From NCBI GenBank assembly GCA_947379865.1, contig CANCOY010000016.1:1-40061 (forward strand): 40,061 bases of DNA, read 5' to 3'. Every line of letters begins with the position of its first letter. Position 1 is the first letter of the stretch. Both the position numbers and the translations under genes were made by a program. The notes beneath the pieces are model-generated. The model saw nothing but the letters and a program-made list of their open reading frames with translations. It made no database searches and had not been told where the DNA came from. This stretch comes from Acetobacteraceae bacterium. Its GTDB lineage: Bacteria; Pseudomonadota; Alphaproteobacteria; Zavarziniales; Zavarziniaceae. Shown here in pieces: positions 7,418-15,918 of this stretch.

Positions 7418-8050
7418 TCAGATCCTCGGGTTAGCCGCCGTCGCCGGCGGCGCCAGGGGCTTCATGCGGCCATCCTTCAGGCCATAGACCATGGCGTGGA
7501 TGTCGAGCTTCTGACCGCGCACCCAGGCGTCCTGGACGATCTGGGTGTGCAACAGGTTGCGCACCTGCCTGAGCACGTTCAGTTCGCACAGGCGGTCCAC
7601 CCTGTCGGCCTCGTTGGGGATGGCGTTTAGCTCTTCCGCGTTTTCCTCGAGCGTGTCGCGCACGGGCCGGATCCAGTGGTCCACCAGACCAAGGCGATCC
7701 TTGCGGGCGGCCGAACGCACGCCGCTGCAGCCATAGTGGCCAACCACGATGATGTGCTCGACCTTCAGCACATCCACCGCAAACTGCACAACAGACAGGC
7801 AGTTCAGGTCGGCCAGCTGGACAAGATTGGCAACGTTGCGGTGCACGAACAGTTCGCCCGGCTTCATGCCGACGATCTCATTCGCCGGCACGCGGCTGTC
7901 GGAACAGCCGATCCACAGCCATTTCGGGGCCTGCTGGGCTGCAAGCATGCCAAAGAAGCCAGGTTCCTCAGCCTCAACTGCCTCGGCCCATTCGGCATTG
8001 TTCTTAAGCAGTTGCCCGATACCGCTGTCATCGTCGGCTGCGTCACACAT
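7418..8050 (-). CDS. can: Beta-class carbonic anhydrase
   Basis: A 210-residue cytoplasmic zinc enzyme that interconverts CO2 and bicarbonate. Zinc ligands are all visible: C49 (in WIGCSDSR), H105 and C108 (in VGHYGCSG). D51 and R53 form the Asp-Arg dyad that opens the active site. The N-terminal helix and the C-terminal VYGLKDGRMKPL stretch agree with the E. coli Can type. AGGAG lies 9 nt before the ATG. It is divergent from the aldehyde dehydrogenase and probably a single-gene unit. No obvious pathway link to its neighbours; bicarbonate supply for carboxylases is the general role. Confidence 0.95.
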   Translation of the reverse strand: MCDAADDDSGIGQLLKNNAEWAEAVEAEEPGFFGMLAAQQAPKWLWIGCSDSRVPANEIVGMKPGELFVHRNVANLVQLADLNCLSVVQFAVDVLKVEHIIVVGHYGCSGVRSAARKDRLGLVDHWIRPVRDTLEENAEELNAIPNEADRVDRLCELNVLRQVRNLLHTQIVQDAWVRGQKLDIHAMVYGLKDGRMKPLAPPATAANPRI

Positions 8051-8264
8051 TTCCGCTCGCTCCTGTCGCCAGTAACCGTCACACCATGGTTCTGGTTCGG
8101 CGAAGGCGAATACCGCTATCGGGCTTACAGATCAACCACGCCCACCTATATGCAGGGATGCCACCGGCCAGTGGGCAAAAGGCAGCCAGCGCTGTAGTCT
8201 GCCGCATCATCCGGTGGCAAAGCATCCGGCCTGGCCATCAACGGCCCCCCGAAGGAGGAATGAC

Positions 8265-9698
8265 GTGAAGGAATACGGCAAGTTCTACATCAATGGCGCG
8301 TGGGTTGAGCCCGCCCAGGCGGCCCCCATGCTCGAGGTCATCAACCCGGCCAATGAAGAGCCGATCGCCAAGATCGCCATGGGCAGCCCGACGGATATCG
8401 ACCGCGCCGTGAAGGCCGCCAAGGATGCCTTCCCGGCATGGTCGGCCACCAGCCGCGAAGAGCGCGTTGCCCTGATGAAGAAGATCCTTGAGGTCTATCA
8501 GAGCCGCTATGCCGAGATCGCCCAGGCGATTTCCGAGGAAATGGGCGCCCCGATGTGGCTGGCGACCCGCGCCCAGGCGGCGATGGGCGTTGCCCATTTC
8601 ACCCAGACCATGAACGTCCTTGAGCACTACAAGTTCTCGGAAGTGCGCGGCACGACCCAGATCACCAAGGAGCCGGTCGGCGTCTGCGGCTTCATCACCC
8701 CCTGGAACTGGCCGATCAACCAGATCGCCTGCAAGGTGGCCCCGGCGCTCGCCGCTGGCTGCACCATGGTGCTGAAGCCCTCGGAAGTGGCGCCGCTCAA
8801 CGCCATCCTGTTCGCCGAGATCATGCATGCGGCGGGCGTGCCCAAGGGCGTGTTCAACCTCGTCAATGGCGATGGCGCCTCGGCCGGTGCGGCCCTGTCG
8901 TCGCATCCCGATGTCGACATGATGTCCTTCACGGGTTCGACCCGCGCGGGCGTCCTGGTGGCCAAGGCCGCTGCCGACACCGTGAAGCGCGTTCACCAGG
9001 AGCTGGGTGGCAAGTCTGCCAACATCATCCTGCCCGACGCGGACCTGCAGTCGGCGGTTGCCGGCGGCGTTGCCAACATGATGACCAACAGCGGTCAATC
9101 CTGTAATGCACCGACCCGCATGTTCGTGCAGGCCAAGCAGCATGCCGAAGCCGTGGCGATTGCCAAGGAAGCCGCCTCCAAGGTGAAGGTCGGCGACCCC
9201 AAGGCGGACGACACCACCATCGGCCCCGTGGTCAGCGAAGTGCAGTACAACAAGATCCAGGCGCTGATCCAGAAGGGCATCGAGGAAGGCGCAGAGCTCG
9301 TCGCCGGCGGCCCCGGCCGTCCCGAGGGCTTCAACCGTGGCTATTATGTGCGGCCGACGATCTTTGCGAACGTCAAGCCGGACATGACCATCTCCCGCGA
9401 GGAGATCTTTGGCCCGGTGCTGTCGATCCTCCCCTACGAGACCGAGGCAGACGCCATCGCCATGGCGAATGACACGGTCTATGGCCTGTCGGGCTATGTG
9501 ACGTCCGGCAATCTCGACCACGCCAAGTCGGTCGCCAAGCAGCTGCGCACGGGCAACGTGCATCTGAACGGCGCCGGCATGGACCTTGGCGCCCCGTTTG
9601 GTGGCTTCAAGCAGTCTGGCAATGGCCGCGAGTGGGGCGAGTTCGGCTTCGAGGAGTTCCTCGAGACCAAGGCCGTGATGGGCTACGAAGCAGCCTGA
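8265..9698 (+). CDS. NAD(P)-dependent aldehyde dehydrogenase
   Basis: A 477-residue aldehyde dehydrogenase superfamily enzyme that oxidises an aldehyde to the acid. The start is a GTG at 8265, chosen because GAAGGAGG lies 6 nt upstream; the nearby ATG is followed at once by a stop in its frame. Catalytic Cys280 sits in SGQSCNAPTR and the general base Glu246 in QELGGKSAN. The NAD-binding signatures FITPWNWPINQ and SFTGSTRAG are intact, and the C-terminal FGGFKQSGNGREWGEFG block is complete. The closest general type is the broad-specificity ALDH group; the substrate is not evident, though the monooxygenase upstream could feed it. A strong terminator follows. Confidence 0.93.
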   Translation: MKEYGKFYINGAWVEPAQAAPMLEVINPANEEPIAKIAMGSPTDIDRAVKAAKDAFPAWSATSREERVALMKKILEVYQSRYAEIAQAISEEMGAPMWLATRAQAAMGVAHFTQTMNVLEHYKFSEVRGTTQITKEPVGVCGFITPWNWPINQIACKVAPALAAGCTMVLKPSEVAPLNAILFAEIMHAAGVPKGVFNLVNGDGASAGAALSSHPDVDMMSFTGSTRAGVLVAKAAADTVKRVHQELGGKSANIILPDADLQSAVAGGVANMMTNSGQSCNAPTRMFVQAKQHAEAVAIAKEAASKVKVGDPKADDTTIGPVVSEVQYNKIQALIQKGIEEGAELVAGGPGRPEGFNRGYYVRPTIFANVKPDMTISREEIFGPVLSILPYETEADAIAMANDTVYGLSGYVTSGNLDHAKSVAKQLRTGNVHLNGAGMDLGAPFGGFKQSGNGREWGEFGFEEFLETKAVMGYEAA

Positions 9699-9715
9699 TC
9701 AGCCACTGATCAAAG

Positions 9716-9750
9716 AGGCCGGCCGGGGCAACCCGGCCGGCCTTTTCTTT
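9716..9750 (+). terminator. Rho-independent terminator after the aldehyde dehydrogenase gene
   Basis: A perfect 12-bp stem, AGGCCGGCCGGG / CCCGGCCGGCCT, with a GCAA tetraloop, followed on the plus strand by TTTCTTTG. It starts 18 bp after the stop codon. It may also help to stop transcripts from the converging DUF2189 gene. Confidence 0.92.
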
Positions 9751-9762
9751 GCCGCACGCCCC

Positions 9763-10524
9763 TTAGTCGACAAGATCGCGATAGGCATGCCAGCTGGCAT
9801 GGGCAATCAGCGGCAGGGTTACCACGAGACCAATAAACAGGCTGGCCAGGCCCGCTGCGGTGAACAACACGATCAGCGCCGCCCAGAGCATCATGGGGCG
9901 AGGATTGGCCGCCACCACCCGCACACTGGTGACGATGGCCACCAGCGCCCCCACATTGCGATCCATGATCATCGGGATCGATATCGCACTGATCGCAAAG
10001 ACCGCCAGAGCCAGCACCGCGCCTGCCCCCGTCCCGATGATCAGGAAGGGAACGCTTTGCGGCTGCAGAAACACATCATTGACAAAGGTTTCGGGCGCCG
10101 GCGGCTGCAGCCCAAAGAAGAGCATGAAGATCAGGAACGCTACCCTGAGCCAGACGAGATAGGCAAACAGCAGCACAAAGGCCATGACGGCAAGCTGGCC
10201 ACGCGCCGGCCACCAGGCCCGCAGTGCGTCGGCCAGGGTTGGCCGCCCACTGTCTTCAAGCCGTGCACTGACATGGTAGAGCCCCACCGCCAGCATGGGG
10301 GCAAGCAGCAGAAAGCCACCACCCAGGGGCAGGATCAGGAACATCTGATCCGCCGCATAGAGGCCAAGGCAGAGCACATAGCCAAACCCCGTAAAGATCA
10401 GCCCATAAAACAGGTCGATCCGCGGCGCCCGCCTGAGGTCGGCAAAGCCCCTGGCAAGCCAGGACCAGGGCCGCTCCAGGGTCACGGACCTGACCGTGAC
10501 CTCCAGCAGATTGTTACGGTTCAT
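9763..10524 (-). CDS. DUF2189-type multi-spanning membrane protein
   Basis: A 253-residue integral membrane protein with about six hydrophobic segments (for example YGLIFTGFGYVLCLGLYAA, LILPLGGGFLLLAPMLAVGL, QLAVMAFVLLFAYLVWLRVAF, AALIVLFTAAGLASLFIGLV). The N-terminal PWSWLARGFADLRRAP.IDLFYGLIF and the DRNVGALVAIVTSVRVVAANPRPMMLWA block match DUF2189, a family often found beside haem-copper oxidase genes. The start is the ATG at 10524 with GGGAGG 6-7 nt before it; a GTG just upstream is less likely. It is divergent from ccoN with 163 bp between, which suggests co-regulation with the cbb3 locus. No biochemical role is established that I can state. Confidence 0.8.
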   Translation of the reverse strand: MNRNNLLEVTVRSVTLERPWSWLARGFADLRRAPRIDLFYGLIFTGFGYVLCLGLYAADQMFLILPLGGGFLLLAPMLAVGLYHVSARLEDSGRPTLADALRAWWPARGQLAVMAFVLLFAYLVWLRVAFLIFMLFFGLQPPAPETFVNDVFLQPQSVPFLIIGTGAGAVLALAVFAISAISIPMIMDRNVGALVAIVTSVRVVAANPRPMMLWAALIVLFTAAGLASLFIGLVVTLPLIAHASWHAYRDLVD

Positions 10525-10575
10525 CACATCCTCCCGGCATTTGACGGGTAAACAACTTCAGGCCGCACGGTGTTG

Positions 10576-10591
10576 TCACACTGTGTTGTGA
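10576..10591. promoter_or_regulatory. Inverted repeat TCACA-N6-TGTGA in the ccoN/DUF2189 divergent region
   Basis: The sequence TCACACTGTGTTGTGA lies between the two divergent genes. The arms are the half-sites of a CRP/FNR-type box but arranged outward, and the core CACACTGTG is itself nearly palindromic. No canonical FNR/FixK box (TTGAT-N4-ATCAA) was seen in this region. It is a candidate operator only. Confidence 0.3.
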
Positions 10592-10687
10592 ATCGGTAAC
10601 GGAACCGAACCCGTTGCCAGGTGTCTTTCCGTCATGGTGCGCCGAAGTTCAGGCCACGGAATCGCCTGCGCCACGACGAGGACAAAG

Positions 10688-12184
10688 ATGAGCGAAAGCA
10701 CCGCCACCCCGGCCACCTCACCTGGCTATGTGCGCCCCCTTCCCGATTACAATGACGATGTGGTGCGCTTCTGCACTGTCGCCACCGTCCTCTGGGGGCT
10801 GGTGGGGTTTCTCGTCGGGCTTATCATCGCCCTGCAACTCGGCTTCCCGGCCCTCAACCTTGACCTGCCGTGGACGAGTTTTGGGCGGCTGCGGCCCTTG
10901 CACACGTCGGCGGTGATCTTTGCCTTTGGCGGCAATGCGCTGATCGCAACATCGTTCTTCGTGGTCCAGCGCACCTGCCGTGCGCGCCTGTGGGGCGGGC
11001 ACCTGCCGTGGTTTGTGGCGATCGGCTATCAGATCTTCATCGTGCTGGCAGCCAGTGGCTATGTCATGGGCATTACCGAGGGCCGGGAATATGCCGAGCC
11101 TGAGTGGTATACAGACATATGGCTCACCATCGTGTGGGTCGCCTATCTGGTGGTTTTCCTTGGCACACTGATAAAACGCGAAGAACCCCACATCTATGTG
11201 GCGAACTGGTTCTACCTCGCGTTCATCGTCACCGTGGCAATGCTGCACATCGCCAACAACCTGTCCATGCCGGTTTCATGGACAGGCACCAAGAGCTACA
11301 GCGCCTTCTCTGGCGTGCAGGACGCTTTGTTGCAGTGGTGGTATGGGCACAATGCAGTCGGGTTTTTCCTGACCGCCGGGTTCCTTGGCATGATGTACTA
11401 CTTCGTGCCCAAACGGGCCGGGCGGCCGGTCTATTCCTATCGCCTGTCAATCGTCCATTTCTGGTCGCTGATCTTTCTCTATATCTGGGCTGGCCCGCAC
11501 CATCTGCATTACACCGCTTTGCCCGATTGGGCCCAGACGCTTGGCATGACCTTCTCGATCATGCTCTGGATGCCATCCTGGGGTGGTATGATCAACGGCG
11601 TGATGACCCTGTCGGGTGCCTGGGACAAGCTGCGGACAGATCCCGTACTTCGCCTGATGGTGGTTGCCCTTGCCTTCTATGGCATGAGCACTTTTGAGGG
11701 CCCGGTGATGTCGATCCGGGCCGTCAATGCCCTGTCGCATTACACCGACTGGACCATCGGCCATGTGCATTCCGGCGCCCTTGGCTGGGTTGGCTTCATC
11801 AGCTTTGGCGCCTTGTATTGTCTGGTGCCGACCCTGTGGGGGCGCCGGCGGCTGTACTCAATGCAACTCGTCAACTGGCATTTCTGGACTGCCACCATCG
11901 GCATCGTCCTCTACATGACCTCCATGTGGATCGCCGGCATCCAGCAGGGCCTGATGTGGCGCGCCTACGACAAGCTGGGCTTCCTTCAGTACACCTTCAT
12001 CGAGGCGGTTGCCGCCATGCACCCCTATTACCTGATCCGCGCGCTCGGCGGCGCGCTCTATCTGCTGGGGGCGCTGATCATGGCCTACAACCTGTTCATG
12101 ACAACGCGGGGGCTGGAGCGCGACGAAGAAGCGATGGATGAGGCTGTTCCCGCCAGACCTGCCCCATCACCTGCACGCGCCTGA
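10688..12184 (+). CDS. ccoN: cbb3-type cytochrome c oxidase subunit I (CcoN)
   Basis: A 498-residue, 12-helix-type haem-copper oxidase catalytic subunit. It reduces O2 to water at a haem b3-CuB centre with high affinity. The start is the ATG at 10688; an upstream GTG lacks support. Landmarks include the low-spin haem ligand H72 (RPLHTSAVIFAFGGN), the CuB ligand H221 in WWYGHNAVGFFLTAGFLG, the Tyr-containing helix PVYSYRLSIVHFW, the CuB pair H271-H272 in AGPHHLHYTALPDW, and HVHSGALGWVGF with the remaining haem ligands. The N-terminal MSESTATPATSPG is a short cytoplasmic tail. It is first in an eight-gene operon, closely spaced, with ccoO 11 bp downstream. Confidence 0.97.
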   Translation: MSESTATPATSPGYVRPLPDYNDDVVRFCTVATVLWGLVGFLVGLIIALQLGFPALNLDLPWTSFGRLRPLHTSAVIFAFGGNALIATSFFVVQRTCRARLWGGHLPWFVAIGYQIFIVLAASGYVMGITEGREYAEPEWYTDIWLTIVWVAYLVVFLGTLIKREEPHIYVANWFYLAFIVTVAMLHIANNLSMPVSWTGTKSYSAFSGVQDALLQWWYGHNAVGFFLTAGFLGMMYYFVPKRAGRPVYSYRLSIVHFWSLIFLYIWAGPHHLHYTALPDWAQTLGMTFSIMLWMPSWGGMINGVMTLSGAWDKLRTDPVLRLMVVALAFYGMSTFEGPVMSIRAVNALSHYTDWTIGHVHSGALGWVGFISFGALYCLVPTLWGRRRLYSMQLVNWHFWTATIGIVLYMTSMWIAGIQQGLMWRAYDKLGFLQYTFIEAVAAMHPYYLIRALGGALYLLGALIMAYNLFMTTRGLERDEEAMDEAVPARPAPSPARA

Positions 12185-12195
12185 GGAGACCCAGA

Positions 12196-12921
12196 ATGTT
12201 TCAGCATCACGCGCGCATCGAACGCAACTCGATCCTTCTTCTGGTCCTTACCCTGGTCGTTGTCTCCATCGGTGGGCTCGTGCAGATCCTGCCGCTGTTC
12301 TTTCTCGAGAGCACCATCGAGAAGGTCGAGGGCATCAGGCCCTATACACCGCTGGAGTTGGTGGGGCGCAATATCTACATCCGTGAAGGCTGCTACAATT
12401 GCCACAGCCAGCAGATCCGTCCGTTCCGCGACGAAGCCGAGCGCTATGGTCATTACAGCCTGGCGGCCGAGAGCATGTATGACCATCCCTTCCAGTGGGG
12501 CTCGAAACGCACCGGACCTGATCTTGCCCGCGTGGGTAACCGCTATTCAGATGACTGGCACATTGCCCATCTCACCAACCCACGTTCCGTGGTGCCGGAC
12601 TCCATCATGCCGTCCTATCCCTGGCTGGCAACAACGGTGATCGACGGCAGCGACCTGGCCGAGCACCTCAGGACGCTGCGTGTGGTGGGCGTGCCCTATA
12701 CGGACGACGCCATTGCCAATGCCACGGCCGACTTTGTTGCGCAGGCCAATCCCGATGGCACTGCGCCTGGCCTGCTGGCCCGCTATCCAAAGGCAAATGT
12801 CCGCAATTTCAGCGGTGATGTGGGCAAAGTCACTGAATTGACCGCCCTCATCGCCTATCTGCAGGTGCTTGGCACGATGGTCAATTTCTCCACCTTCGAC
12901 GAGCACGCCAACCAGCGCTAG
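12196..12921 (+). CDS. ccoO: cbb3-type cytochrome c oxidase subunit II (CcoO)
   Basis: A 241-residue membrane-anchored monohaem cytochrome c. One transmembrane helix (residues ~12-37) holds it in the inner membrane. The haem c site is C66-Y-N-C69-H70 in the conserved sequence IREGCYNCHSQQIRPF. The periplasmic domain continues with GSKRTGPDLARVGNRYSDDWH and IMPSYPWL, the Met-containing axial-ligand region. It passes electrons from CcoP to the haem b of CcoN. GAGGAG precedes the ATG. Length is normal. Confidence 0.97.
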   Translation: MFQHHARIERNSILLLVLTLVVVSIGGLVQILPLFFLESTIEKVEGIRPYTPLELVGRNIYIREGCYNCHSQQIRPFRDEAERYGHYSLAAESMYDHPFQWGSKRTGPDLARVGNRYSDDWHIAHLTNPRSVVPDSIMPSYPWLATTVIDGSDLAEHLRTLRVVGVPYTDDAIANATADFVAQANPDGTAPGLLARYPKANVRNFSGDVGKVTELTALIAYLQVLGTMVNFSTFDEHANQR

Positions 12922-12931
12922 GAACCACACC

Positions 12932-13078
12932 ATGACCTATGACGAGGCTCTGGTCGGGGCAAGCATCGCCTCCCTTCTGATCTGCCTTTCCGTCTTTCTG
13001 TCGGCTCTCTGGTACGCCTTTCGCCCAGCCTCGCGGGCACGCTTCGAGCGCGCCGCTCGCCTGCCGCTGGAGGATTGA
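12932..13078 (+). CDS. ccoQ: cbb3 oxidase small subunit CcoQ/FixQ
   Basis: A 48-residue single-span membrane protein. MTYDEALVGASIASLL is followed by one transmembrane helix (ICLSVFLSALWYAF) and a basic tail ending RLPLED. Size, topology and place between ccoO and ccoP match CcoQ, which stabilises CcoP in the complex. Sequence conservation in this family is low, so the call depends on position. A longer in-frame reading that starts within ccoO is not favoured because it has no ribosome site. Confidence 0.88.
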   Translation: MTYDEALVGASIASLLICLSVFLSALWYAFRPASRARFERAARLPLED

Positions 13079-13081
13079 GCC

Positions 13082-13954
13082 ATGCCGACCAAGATCGAAA
13101 AAGACGAGATCTCGGGCCAGCACACCACTGGTCACGAGTGGGACGGCATCCGTGAGCTGAACACCCCCATGCCCCGCTGGTGGCTGTACATCTTTTATGC
13201 CTGTATCGCCTTTTCCGTGGTCTGGTGGGTACTTTATCCGGCCTGGCCCCTGCCGGGTGGCTTTACCTCAGGCGTGCTTGGTTACAGTACGCGCGGGGAA
13301 CACATTGCCTCTCTGGCGGCGCAGCAGACGGCGCGCGCAAGCCAGGCGGTTGGCCTTGGCGATGCCAGTCCTGAGGAGATCGAGAGCGATCCGGCAAGGC
13401 TGGAACTTGCGGTCGCCATCGGCAAATCCGCCTTTGCCCTCAACTGCGCCCAGTGCCATGGCAGCGGTGCCCAGGGTTTTGCAGGTTTTCCCAACCTCAA
13501 TGACGACGTCTGGCTGTGGGGCGGGACACACCAGGCCATTATCACCACCCTGCAGCACGGTGTGCGCTGGACGGCCGATCCCGACACACGCATCAGCCAG
13601 ATGCCGGCCTTTGGGGCTGACGCCGTGCTGACGCCCGCCCAGATCAGCGACGTGGCCGACTATGTCATGAGCCTGAGAGGCACCGTTGGCGATGCGGATG
13701 CCATGGCCCGGGGGATGGCCGTGTTCACCGAGAACTGCGTTGCCTGTCATCTGGAAGGCGGGATCGGCAATACCGAGGTCGGCGCGCCGCGACTGGCCTC
13801 TGCCGTGCATCTTTATGGCGGCGAGCGGACCGACGTTATTGCGCAGGTCACCCGCCCCCGCCACGGCGTCATGCCGGCCTGGTCCAGCCGCCTTGACCCC
13901 ATAACCATCAAATCTCTTGCCGTGTACGTCCATTCCCTTGGTGGTGGGCAATAG
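13082..13954 (+). CDS. ccoP: cbb3-type cytochrome c oxidase subunit III, dihaem (CcoP)
   Basis: A 290-residue dihaem cytochrome c. The N-terminal cytoplasmic part HEWDGIRELNTPMPRWW is the standard CcoP/FixP signature and is followed by one membrane helix (residues ~34-53). Two haem c sites are C122-A-Q-C125-H126 and C219-V-A-C222-H223, each in a cytochrome c fold with downstream Met (MPAFG; VMPAW). It takes electrons from soluble or membrane cytochrome c and hands them to CcoO. It starts 3 bp after ccoQ. No extra domain is present. Confidence 0.97.
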   Translation: MPTKIEKDEISGQHTTGHEWDGIRELNTPMPRWWLYIFYACIAFSVVWWVLYPAWPLPGGFTSGVLGYSTRGEHIASLAAQQTARASQAVGLGDASPEEIESDPARLELAVAIGKSAFALNCAQCHGSGAQGFAGFPNLNDDVWLWGGTHQAIITTLQHGVRWTADPDTRISQMPAFGADAVLTPAQISDVADYVMSLRGTVGDADAMARGMAVFTENCVACHLEGGIGNTEVGAPRLASAVHLYGGERTDVIAQVTRPRHGVMPAWSSRLDPITIKSLAVYVHSLGGGQ

Positions 13955-13965
13955 GAAGGCGACCC

Positions 13966-15387
13966 ATGCAGGACGACAGCGGCCCGCTCTTTTCAGGGCG
14001 GGTCCGGGTTCACCCAAAGGCCGTGCAGGGAACATTTCGCCGCGCCAAATGGCTGGTCCTGGCGGGGCTGCTGGTGGTCTATTATCTGGCGCCGTGGGTG
14101 CGTTGGGATCGCGGCCCCAATGCGGCCAGCCAGGCAATCCTGATCGATTTCCCGGCGCGGCGTTTCTATTTCTTCTTCATCGAGATATGGCCGCAGGAAA
14201 TCTATTACCTGACCGGGCTGCTGGTGCTGGCGGCCCTTGGGCTGTTTTTTGTAACCTCGCTGTTTGGGCGCATCTGGTGTGGCTTTACCTGCCCGCAGAC
14301 AGTCTGGACCGACCTTTTCATCAAGATCGAGCAATGGGTGGAGGGAGACCGCAACGCCCGCCTGCGCCTTGATCATGCCCCCTGGAGCGCGGGCAAGATT
14401 GGACGCAAGGCGCTGAAGCACCTTTTGTGGGTTGGCGTTGGCGTGCTGACCGGCGGGGCCTGGATCTTCTATTTTGCTGATGCGCCAACCCTCGCCCATC
14501 AACTGCTCAGCGGCGAGGCGCCCGCGGTTGCCTGGACCACCATCGCCTTTTTCACCACGGCAACCTATGTGATGGCTGGCGTCTTTCGGGAGCAGGTCTG
14601 CACGTATATGTGCCCCTATGCCCGCTTCCAGGCCGCCATGTTCGATCAGGAAACCTTTGTGGTTTCCTACCGCGCCGACCGGGGGGAGCCACGTGGCAGC
14701 CACAAGAAGAGCGATGGCTGGGAGGGCCGGGGCGACTGTGTGGACTGCACCCAATGTGTTGCCGTCTGCCCCACGGGTATCGACATTCGCGATGGCCAGC
14801 AATTGGAGTGCATCTCGTGCGGCCTGTGCATTGATGCCTGTGATGAGGTGATGGACAAGGTCGGCCGGCCGCGCCGCCTGATTGCCTTTGATACCCTTGC
14901 CAATGCCTCGGCGCGGGCCGGCGGCCCCCTGAAGCCTACCCGGATCGTCCGCCCACGCACCATCCTTTATGCAACGCTTATGGCACTGGTGGGTGGCGTG
15001 ATGCTGGCCAGCCTGATGCTGCGCTCTACTCTGGAGCTCAATGTGATTGGCGAGCGTAACCCCCTCTTTGTCCTGTTGTCGGACGGCGCTGTGCGCAATG
15101 CTTTTTCCCTCAAGATTCTCAACAAATCAGGCAGCGATGGCCGCTATGGCCTGACAATCGAAGGGCTGCCGGGTGCCGTCCTGTCGGTGGCAGGCGCTGC
15201 CCCGTCCGGCATGACCGATACGCCGGTTGAGCTTACGGCCCCGGCAGACCTGGTTGCGACCTATCGCATTCTTGTAACCGTTCCCAAGGCTGCCCTGGGT
15301 GCCGCTTCGGTGGATACCCGTTTCATCGTGACCTCAATTGGTGGCGAGGAACGAGCCGAACATCACGCCATTTTCAGGGGACCCTGA
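13966..15387 (+). CDS. ccoG: Cytochrome oxidase assembly protein CcoG (FixG), polyferredoxin/cupric reductase
   Basis: A 473-residue membrane protein with several transmembrane helices and cytoplasmic iron-sulfur motifs. Cys pairs lie in RIWCGFTCPQTVWTDLFI and EQVCTYMCPYARFQAAMFD. Two 4Fe-4S motifs are C-VDC-TQC-VAVCP and C-ISC-GLC-IDAC. The C-terminal ~110 residues form the IG-like domain (NVIGERNPLFVLLSDGAVRNAFSLKILNKS) that ends FRGP. CcoG reduces Cu(II) to Cu(I) for delivery into the cbb3 CuB site. AGGAAGG precedes the ATG. Typical family length and order. Confidence 0.96.
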   Translation: MQDDSGPLFSGRVRVHPKAVQGTFRRAKWLVLAGLLVVYYLAPWVRWDRGPNAASQAILIDFPARRFYFFFIEIWPQEIYYLTGLLVLAALGLFFVTSLFGRIWCGFTCPQTVWTDLFIKIEQWVEGDRNARLRLDHAPWSAGKIGRKALKHLLWVGVGVLTGGAWIFYFADAPTLAHQLLSGEAPAVAWTTIAFFTTATYVMAGVFREQVCTYMCPYARFQAAMFDQETFVVSYRADRGEPRGSHKKSDGWEGRGDCVDCTQCVAVCPTGIDIRDGQQLECISCGLCIDACDEVMDKVGRPRRLIAFDTLANASARAGGPLKPTRIVRPRTILYATLMALVGGVMLASLMLRSTLELNVIGERNPLFVLLSDGAVRNAFSLKILNKSGSDGRYGLTIEGLPGAVLSVAGAAPSGMTDTPVELTAPADLVATYRILVTVPKAALGAASVDTRFIVTSIGGEERAEHHAIFRGP

Positions 15388-15390
15388 GCC

Positions 15391-15918
15391 ATGGCCATGC
15401 CAAAATCAGATCCGCTCAAGATTCCCAAAGGCGATCACGACGGCGTGCTGCGCGGTAGTCATGTGCTGGCCATGTTGTTGGGCGCCTTTGCCGTGGTTCT
15501 GGCCGTGAACGTCATATTCATTACCTGCGCCCTCAGCACATGGAGCGGTCTCAGCGTCGAGCAACCCTATGACAGGGGCATCCGCTATAACCAGGTGCTG
15601 AAGATTGACCGCGCAGAACTTGCCCTGGGATGGTCTGTCCACGGCAGTTACAACGGGCAGCGCATTGGGGCGACCATAACAGATCATACCGGCGCCCCGG
15701 TCGACGGCGCCACGGTTACAGCCAGACTTGAGCGGCCAACCAATGAGGGCGTGGACCAGGAACTCACCCTCACCCCCATCAGCGACGGACATTATGAGGG
15801 GTTTGCTGCCGTTCCCCTGGCCGGGCAATGGGACCTGCGCATTGCAGCCAACCGTGGTTCTGACCACGTGCACTGGCGCACCCGCGTTCTGGTTACCGGC
15901 GGGGGCCTGGCGCCATGA
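15391..15918 (+). CDS. ccoH: FixH/CcoH family oxidase assembly protein
   Basis: A 175-residue protein with one membrane span (VLAMLLGAFAVVLAVNVIFITCAL) and a periplasmic beta-rich domain. The landmarks are WSGLSVEQPYDRGIRYNQVL and a final LAGQWDLRIAANRGSDHVHWRTRVLV, matching the FixH domain. It is required for stable cbb3 assembly and may associate with CcoI. Its stop overlaps the start of ccoI in an ATGA, indicating translational coupling. Two ATGs, at 15391 and 15397, are possible starts; the first is used here. Confidence 0.93.
   Translation: MAMPKSDPLKIPKGDHDGVLRGSHVLAMLLGAFAVVLAVNVIFITCALSTWSGLSVEQPYDRGIRYNQVLKIDRAELALGWSVHGSYNGQRIGATITDHTGAPVDGATVTARLERPTNEGVDQELTLTPISDGHYEGFAAVPLAGQWDLRIAANRGSDHVHWRTRVLVTGGGLAP

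Noticed and set aside
8238..9563. 441-residue open frame opposite the aldehyde dehydrogenase gene
   Set aside because: Shadow of a strongly conserved gene on the other strand; composition (His, Gly, Arg, Leu) fits complementary-strand bias, no family features.
10528..10687. FNR/FixK box ahead of ccoN (TTGACGGGTAAACAA)
   Set aside because: Only the left half matches; spacing and right half are wrong for TTGAT-N4-ATCAA.
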